NCBI GenBank assembly: GCA_031417915.1
Contig: JANOWN010000039.1
Location: 1 to 64,000, forward strand
Direction of reading: 5' to 3'
DNA length: 64,000 nucleotides
Source of the DNA: Methylotenera_A sp031417915
Lineage (GTDB): Bacteria; Pseudomonadota; Gammaproteobacteria; Burkholderiales; Methylophilaceae
This document shows positions 59,611 through 64,000 of this stretch, piece after piece (position 1 is the stretch's first letter; every line of letters starts with the position of its first letter). The notes under the pieces were generated by a model, which saw only the letters and a list, made by a program, of their open reading frames with translations, was not told the DNA's origin and did not search any database. The position numbers and the translations under genes were made by a program.

Positions 59611-60612
59611 ATGGATAAACGCATACCTGTAACCTTATTGACTGGCTTTTTAGGCAGCGGCAAAACCACGCTACTGAATCAATTGCTGGCAAACCCGCAA
59701 ATGAAAGATAGCGCCGTCATCATCAACGAGCTTGGCACAACAGGGTTAGACCATATTCTCGCCACCCAAGTCGATAGCGAACAGATTGCCGATAACACGG
59801 TTTTGTTGAGTAGCGGCTGCGTGTGTTGCACGCTAAAAAATGAGCTGGCCGACACCATGCGCGATTTGTTTTTTAAGCGCGCGCTACAGGCCATTCCACA
59901 ATTTAATCGTATCGTCATCGAAACCACGGGCATGGCCGACCCAGGCCCTATTTTGGGTAATTTGTTGAACGAACCCGTGATTGAAAGTGTATTTAGGCTT
60001 GATGCGGTTGTCGTCACAATTGATAGTGAATATGGCCTGCAACAACTCGAAAACCATGCGGAAGCGCGTAAACAGGCGGCTGTGGCTGATGTGCTATTAC
60101 TCACCAAAACGGATTTAGCCTCGCCAGAACAATTGTCGGCGCTTAAAGAAAAACTCATCGCAATTAACTCTGGCGCAACACAGCATAAGGTTGAATACGG
60201 CCAAATTGAACCCGATTTTATTATCGACGTCGGTTTATTCGATCCGACCGGTAAACGCGCGGAACCTCAGCGTTGGTTGCGTGCGCCAGCAAAACCTAGT
60301 CTATTCAAAAAATCACACGATGACGAAATTAGCAGCTTCACTGTCACACTTCCTAATCCAATCAATTGGCGCGATTTAAAACCCGTTATTTTGAAGCTTT
60401 GCCAGGCTTTTGGAAAAGATTTATTACGCTTAAAAGGTATTATTCATGCGGCGGATCTCGAACATCCCATCGCCATTCACGCCGTTCATTTTACGCCCTA
60501 TCCACCAACTTTATTGGAAGGTTGGAGCGAGCATGAACCCGAAAATCGCATTGTGATTATCGGTAAAGATTTGGACGAAACTGCAATTAGAAAGCTGCTG
60601 ATGCAAGTTTGA
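59611..60612 (+). CDS. CobW/COG0523 family GTPase (YjiA-like metal chaperone)
   Basis: 333 residues: P-loop LLTGFLGSGKTTLLNQLL, the family metal motif GCVCCTL (CxCC), Walker B-like RIVIETTGMADPGPI and the G4 motif LTKTDL; a C-terminal CobW domain ends LLEGWSEHEPENRIVIIGKDLDE. G3E GTPases of this group bind zinc or other metals and load target proteins. No Zur site, His-rich stretch or cobalamin gene is seen nearby, so the metal is not predicted. Divergent from the RNB-family gene with 48 bases between starts. Confidence 0.93.
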   Translation: MDKRIPVTLLTGFLGSGKTTLLNQLLANPQMKDSAVIINELGTTGLDHILATQVDSEQIADNTVLLSSGCVCCTLKNELADTMRDLFFKRALQAIPQFNRIVIETTGMADPGPILGNLLNEPVIESVFRLDAVVVTIDSEYGLQQLENHAEARKQAAVADVLLLTKTDLASPEQLSALKEKLIAINSGATQHKVEYGQIEPDFIIDVGLFDPTGKRAEPQRWLRAPAKPSLFKKSHDDEISSFTVTLPNPINWRDLKPVILKLCQAFGKDLLRLKGIIHAADLEHPIAIHAVHFTPYPPTLLEGWSEHEPENRIVIIGKDLDETAIRKLLMQV

Positions 60613-60615
60613 ATA

Positions 60616-61500
60616 TTATGGTGCAGTTTTGTAATTTTGACCAAAAAACTCCTGCATCAAAAAATCTTCTAATTCGGCGCTATCTTCCACCCGTGCCGAT
60701 TTAACAATGGTGCGCCCTAGACGATGTGACTCCCAAGGAAAATCACCATCATAATGCTCGCGAATAATCGCAATCATACGCCGCATCATCACCAGCCTCA
60801 CATCTTGCCCATCGCTCGCTTCAACCTCGTAATACTGTAATTTAACGTTGCTGTAATCGGTCCAACCTTTAAAGCTAAAACTCGCACTTTTGCTTTCTAA
60901 ACGCTTAATTTCAAAAATACCATTGGTGCCAGATTTAAGATTATTTTTAATGCGCTCATCGCGTTTTTGCTCATCAGTTAAACCTTGCTCAGAAGCCGCC
61001 GCGACTGCATTTTCGCGAGCAGCAGCGCCTTCTTGCGCCTCGCGCTTAGCGCGCTGCAGGGCAATATATGATGCCATGTCAGTCGGCGCATTTGCAGGGC
61101 TTTGTGGCTGAGGTAATTTTTCAGGTGCTGGTTTCTTCGTCGCGAGCACATCAGGCACAGTAAACACGGGTGGTTTAGCATTTTTTCTTGGCTTATGTGT
61201 GATGATTTTTGGTTTTTCTACCAGTTTTTCTAGCGGTTTTACTTCAGGAATAGGCTCTGGAAGCCGCTCTGCTATTGGCTCCTGGGGCGGCGCTAAATCA
61301 ACTTGAAAAGTAGTCGGTTCTTTAAGGTTATCGAGCTGAATTTTTGGCAGCACAAATAACAAAATGAGCGCATGCAACAATGATGAAATTACAAATGCAA
61401 TCAGCGTATTGCGACTAATATTCAGGCGGATTAACTTATCGCCTTTCGGCGACAATAAAAAATCTTCAAACGCGCTATTTGTTGGGAGTTTTGTTGCCAT
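60616..61500 (-). CDS. Membrane-anchored protein with TonB-like N-terminus, unknown C-terminal domain
   Basis: 294 residues: a cytoplasmic start, one TM helix (TLIAFVISSLLHALILLFVL, about 32-51), then a Pro/Lys/Glu-rich stretch (PPQEPIAERLPEPIPEVKPLEKLVEKPKI) as in TonB or TolA periplasmic linkers, a helical Ala/Arg/Glu segment, and a C-terminal globular domain of about 110 residues (IFEIKRLESKSASFSFKGWTDYSNVKLQYYEVEA). That last domain is not the TonB C-terminal fold as far as I can see. It lies six bases after hrpA and may be cotranscribed with it. Confidence 0.75.
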   Translation of the reverse strand: MATKLPTNSAFEDFLLSPKGDKLIRLNISRNTLIAFVISSLLHALILLFVLPKIQLDNLKEPTTFQVDLAPPQEPIAERLPEPIPEVKPLEKLVEKPKIITHKPRKNAKPPVFTVPDVLATKKPAPEKLPQPQSPANAPTDMASYIALQRAKREAQEGAAARENAVAAASEQGLTDEQKRDERIKNNLKSGTNGIFEIKRLESKSASFSFKGWTDYSNVKLQYYEVEASDGQDVRLVMMRRMIAIIREHYDGDFPWESHRLGRTIVKSARVEDSAELEDFLMQEFFGQNYKTAP

Positions 61501-61506
61501 TTAAGA

Positions 61507-64000
61507 TTAAGTTAAATCTTGCCAAGTTTTTTCCAGTCGTTTAATCGAGACTGGAAATGGCGTTTTAAGTTCTTGCGCAAATAATGAAACGCGTAATTCT
61601 TCTATCAACCAGCGATAGTCCTGCAAGGCGCATGGAGTAATGCTTCCAGAGGTTTTTAATTGCGACATTTTATCTTGCCATTTTTGCCAAATTAAGCCCA
61701 CACTTGCTGCATTTTTTCCATCTCGATCGGGATTGCTTGGTTGTTTTTCAATACGCAACCGCAGCGCTTTTAAATAACGCGGCACATGCTGCAAATGCTG
61801 CCACGGCGTTAGGCTAAAACAATTCTTATACACCAAAAACTGTAGCTGACTTTCGACATCTTTTTTAAGACGATTCACCGTCGCAGGCATTTGGCTTTGC
61901 TTGGTCAGCAACAATTGATACTCCGCCGCAATGGTTTGTGCTAGTCGTGCAATCGCCTCAGTAACTGCTGGTAGCCTAGTTCTGGCACGTTGTTTCAGTT
62001 TCATAAAATCTGCGTTGCTACGCGGCAACTCATCCTCGCCAATAAACGCGCGGCTAGCAATCGCAGTCAACATGTCTTCGCGCAAATCGTCTGGCGACAT
62101 AATATTGCGTAAATTTAGCGCATACTGATTAAAATTCGGCAAGCCTTTTTCAAGCTGTTTCATCTGTTCTTTCAGCTCAAAGCGCATCAAGCGACACACG
62201 CCTTGGCGATGGTTTTGTTCAGCCTCATTTTCTGTATCAAATAGTCGCACGGAAACCGCGTCGATATTGTCTTCCAGCGCGGGGTAACCTGTGACCTTTA
62301 ATCCATCACGCTCAAAGCTTAAAGTTTGTGGTAAATCGCCAAAATCCCACTGTTTTAAACCCGTTTTTTCAATGTCTGGCGAAGTATTTCTAAACGTCAG
62401 CTGCGCCGCCGAGCCGAGTTGCTTTTTAAGCAAATTCCAATCGCGCCCCATCGCCAGCTCGCGCCCCGCGTCATCAACCACACTGAAATTCATGAGTAAA
62501 TGCGCAGGCGTTGGTTCTGTCCAATCCTCTAAAGATACTTTTAGCGTAGTAATGTGCTGAATATAGCTTGCCAACACTTGCTTAATCGCGCCTTCCCCAA
62601 CTTTGTGTTGCTCTAAAAACCCAGTCACAAATTCTGGCACGGGCACGCACACGCGGCGAAAAGTTTTAGGTAGCGCTTTAATTAAATATGTGAGCTTCTC
62701 ACGCAACATGCCTGGCACCAGCCATTCTGTTGGCGTTGCGTCGAGCTGATTCAATAAAGCCAGCGGCACTGTTGCAGTCACACCATCCAAAATATGACTA
62801 GGTTCAAAACGATATTTAAGCGGAACCTCCACGCCACCCAAAGTCATTTTTTCCGGAAATTGCACCGCCGTAATCGCATCCGCGCCGTGACGCATCAAGT
62901 CATCACGCGTTAAATACAACAGCTTTGGATTTTCTTTTTCCGCACCTTCGCGCCACTTTTCAAAAGTCGCGGCTTGAAATATTTCCGCAGGGATTTTTGC
63001 ATCGTAAAATGCAAATAATTGATACTCGTCCACTAGCACATCTTGCCGCCGCGCTTTATGTTCCAACTCCTCAACTTCCGCAATCAATCGCTCATTCGCC
63101 ACAAAAAACGCCGCGCGCGTATCAAACTCGCCATTGGCCAGCGCTTCGCGAATAAATATCTCGCGTGATTCTGCTGGGTTAATTGACCCGTAATGCACCC
63201 GCCGCTTGGGGATGATGGTCAAGCCATACAGCGAAACGCGCTCCCACGCATTCACCATGCCCATTTTTCTATCCCAGCGCGGGTCGGAATATTGGCTTTC
63301 TGTCAGGCCTCGCGCTAATGGTTCAATCCAATCTGGCTCTATTTTCGCGACGCAGCGCGCGTAAAGTTTGCTGGTATCCACCAGCTCGGCGGCGATGACC
63401 CATTTGGGGCGTGTTTTTTTAAGTGTTGACCCAGGTGCAACAAAAAAGCGAATGCCGCGCGCGCCTGCATAGCTATCATTGTCACCATCTTTAAAGCCGA
63501 TATTGCCCAGCAAGCCCGCCAATAGGGCTTTGTGGACTTGTTCAAAAGTGGCTTCTTTTTCGTTAAGTTTGAATTCCATCTCGGTAACAATTTCCCGCAA
63601 CTGTCCATGCAACTCACGCCATTCTTTTAAACGTAAAAATGACAGGAAATTGGCATGGCATTCATTGAGCAAATCTTTATTCGATTTTTTGTTTTTAAGT
63701 GCATGATCAAAAAAATCCCAAAGTTTGAGATAGCTCATAAAATCAGAACCCTCACCCGCAAATTTGGCATGAGCATTATCTGCCGCTTCGCGTTTATCCA
63801 TTGGCCGCTCGCGTGGGTCTTGAATACTCAACACGCTGGCAATAATCAATATTTCGCTCAAACAGCCTTCACGTTTTGCCGCTAAAATCATGCGGCCTAC
63901 GCGTGGGTCTAGCGGCAATTTGGCTAGTTGCAAACCTATTTCAGTAATTTGCCGTTGCGCATTCACCGCACCCAGTTCTTGCAATAATTGGTAACCATCG
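61507..64000 (-). CDS. hrpA: ATP-dependent RNA helicase HrpA, C-terminal part (5' end beyond window)
   Basis: 831 residues are visible, open at the right edge (the frame continues through DGYQLLQELGAV at 63960-64000). This is the part after the helicase core: winged-helix and ratchet (GLQLAKLPLDPRVGRMILAA, RERPMDKREAADNAHAKF), an OB domain, and the long DUF3418 C-terminal region (VPLKYRFEPSHILDGVTATVPLALLNQL, VTGYPALEDNIDAVSVRLFDTENEAEQNHRQGVCRL). DEAH motifs must lie outside the window. HrpA resolves stalled or collided ribosomes and processes some fimbrial mRNAs in E. coli. Confidence 0.95.
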   Translation of the reverse strand, partial: DGYQLLQELGAVNAQRQITEIGLQLAKLPLDPRVGRMILAAKREGCLSEILIIASVLSIQDPRERPMDKREAADNAHAKFAGEGSDFMSYLKLWDFFDHALKNKKSNKDLLNECHANFLSFLRLKEWRELHGQLREIVTEMEFKLNEKEATFEQVHKALLAGLLGNIGFKDGDNDSYAGARGIRFFVAPGSTLKKTRPKWVIAAELVDTSKLYARCVAKIEPDWIEPLARGLTESQYSDPRWDRKMGMVNAWERVSLYGLTIIPKRRVHYGSINPAESREIFIREALANGEFDTRAAFFVANERLIAEVEELEHKARRQDVLVDEYQLFAFYDAKIPAEIFQAATFEKWREGAEKENPKLLYLTRDDLMRHGADAITAVQFPEKMTLGGVEVPLKYRFEPSHILDGVTATVPLALLNQLDATPTEWLVPGMLREKLTYLIKALPKTFRRVCVPVPEFVTGFLEQHKVGEGAIKQVLASYIQHITTLKVSLEDWTEPTPAHLLMNFSVVDDAGRELAMGRDWNLLKKQLGSAAQLTFRNTSPDIEKTGLKQWDFGDLPQTLSFERDGLKVTGYPALEDNIDAVSVRLFDTENEAEQNHRQGVCRLMRFELKEQMKQLEKGLPNFNQYALNLRNIMSPDDLREDMLTAIASRAFIGEDELPRSNADFMKLKQRARTRLPAVTEAIARLAQTIAAEYQLLLTKQSQMPATVNRLKKDVESQLQFLVYKNCFSLTPWQHLQHVPRYLKALRLRIEKQPSNPDRDGKNAASVGLIWQKWQDKMSQLKTSGSITPCALQDYRWLIEELRVSLFAQELKTPFPVSIKRLEKTWQDLT

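Overview
The window looks like core chromosome of a betaproteobacterium. The best guess is a methylotroph-like member of the Methylophilaceae, a guess based on gene order and protein style, not a measured placement. Supporting signs are the smpB-ratA-rnfH / guaB-guaA neighbourhood next to ssrA, dnaE-accA-tilS in one run, a complete Pil-Chp chemosensory run, a formate-using PurT, a moderately AT-rich base composition and a tmRNA tag ending in LAA. No rRNA, tRNA, CRISPR array, transposase, integrase or prophage gene was seen.

Layout: 1-2.5 kb holds tmRNA and its partner SmpB, the ratA/rnfH pair and a small DUF4124 envelope protein. 2.6-8.9 kb holds guaB and guaA, split by a small four-helix-bundle gene flanked by inverted repeats, then a Gre-like factor, a nitroreductase and an ABC-F ATPase. 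9-15.3 kb is an agmatine/polyamine module: a LysR regulator facing a five-gene run of porin, agmatine deiminase, N-carbamoylputrescine amidase, polyamine-binding protein and a second, Tat-exported agmatine deiminase. 15.5-21 kb has typA and two tandem DEAD-box helicases behind a long structured leader. 21-25.6 kb is a signalling run (histidine kinase, receiver, REC-PAS-GGDEF-EAL) whose kinase gene is broken twice. 25.7-28.9 kb holds a truncated haemoglobin, purT and an orphan NtrC-type regulator behind a TonB-dependent receptor (to 31.3 kb). 31.5-35.5 kb is the YbbA/YbbP exporter next to tesA. 35.5-41.4 kb is tilS, accA and dnaE. 41.5-44.6 kb has small exported Lys/Ala/His-rich proteins beside a two-component system. 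44.7-53.1 kb is pilG-pilH-pilI-pilJ-chpA, divergent from a FIST-domain sensor. 54.7-64 kb is housekeeping: tpx, a MazG-like enzyme, an RlmL-type methyltransferase, a spermidine-synthase-like protein, an RNase II family enzyme, a CobW GTPase, an uncharacterised membrane-anchored protein and the 3' part of hrpA.

The most unusual content is: (i) the agmatine module that puts one deiminase in the cytoplasm and a second in the periplasm; (ii) the inverted-repeat-flanked insert between guaB and guaA; (iii) a family of at least four small hairpin repeats sitting between genes, three of them between convergent genes, plus two other, longer inverted-repeat elements; (iv) the doubly disrupted sensor kinase; and (v) the multi-hairpin leader in front of the tandem helicases. 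Start codons were re-chosen where a Shine-Dalgarno and family length favoured a start inside the longest open frame.
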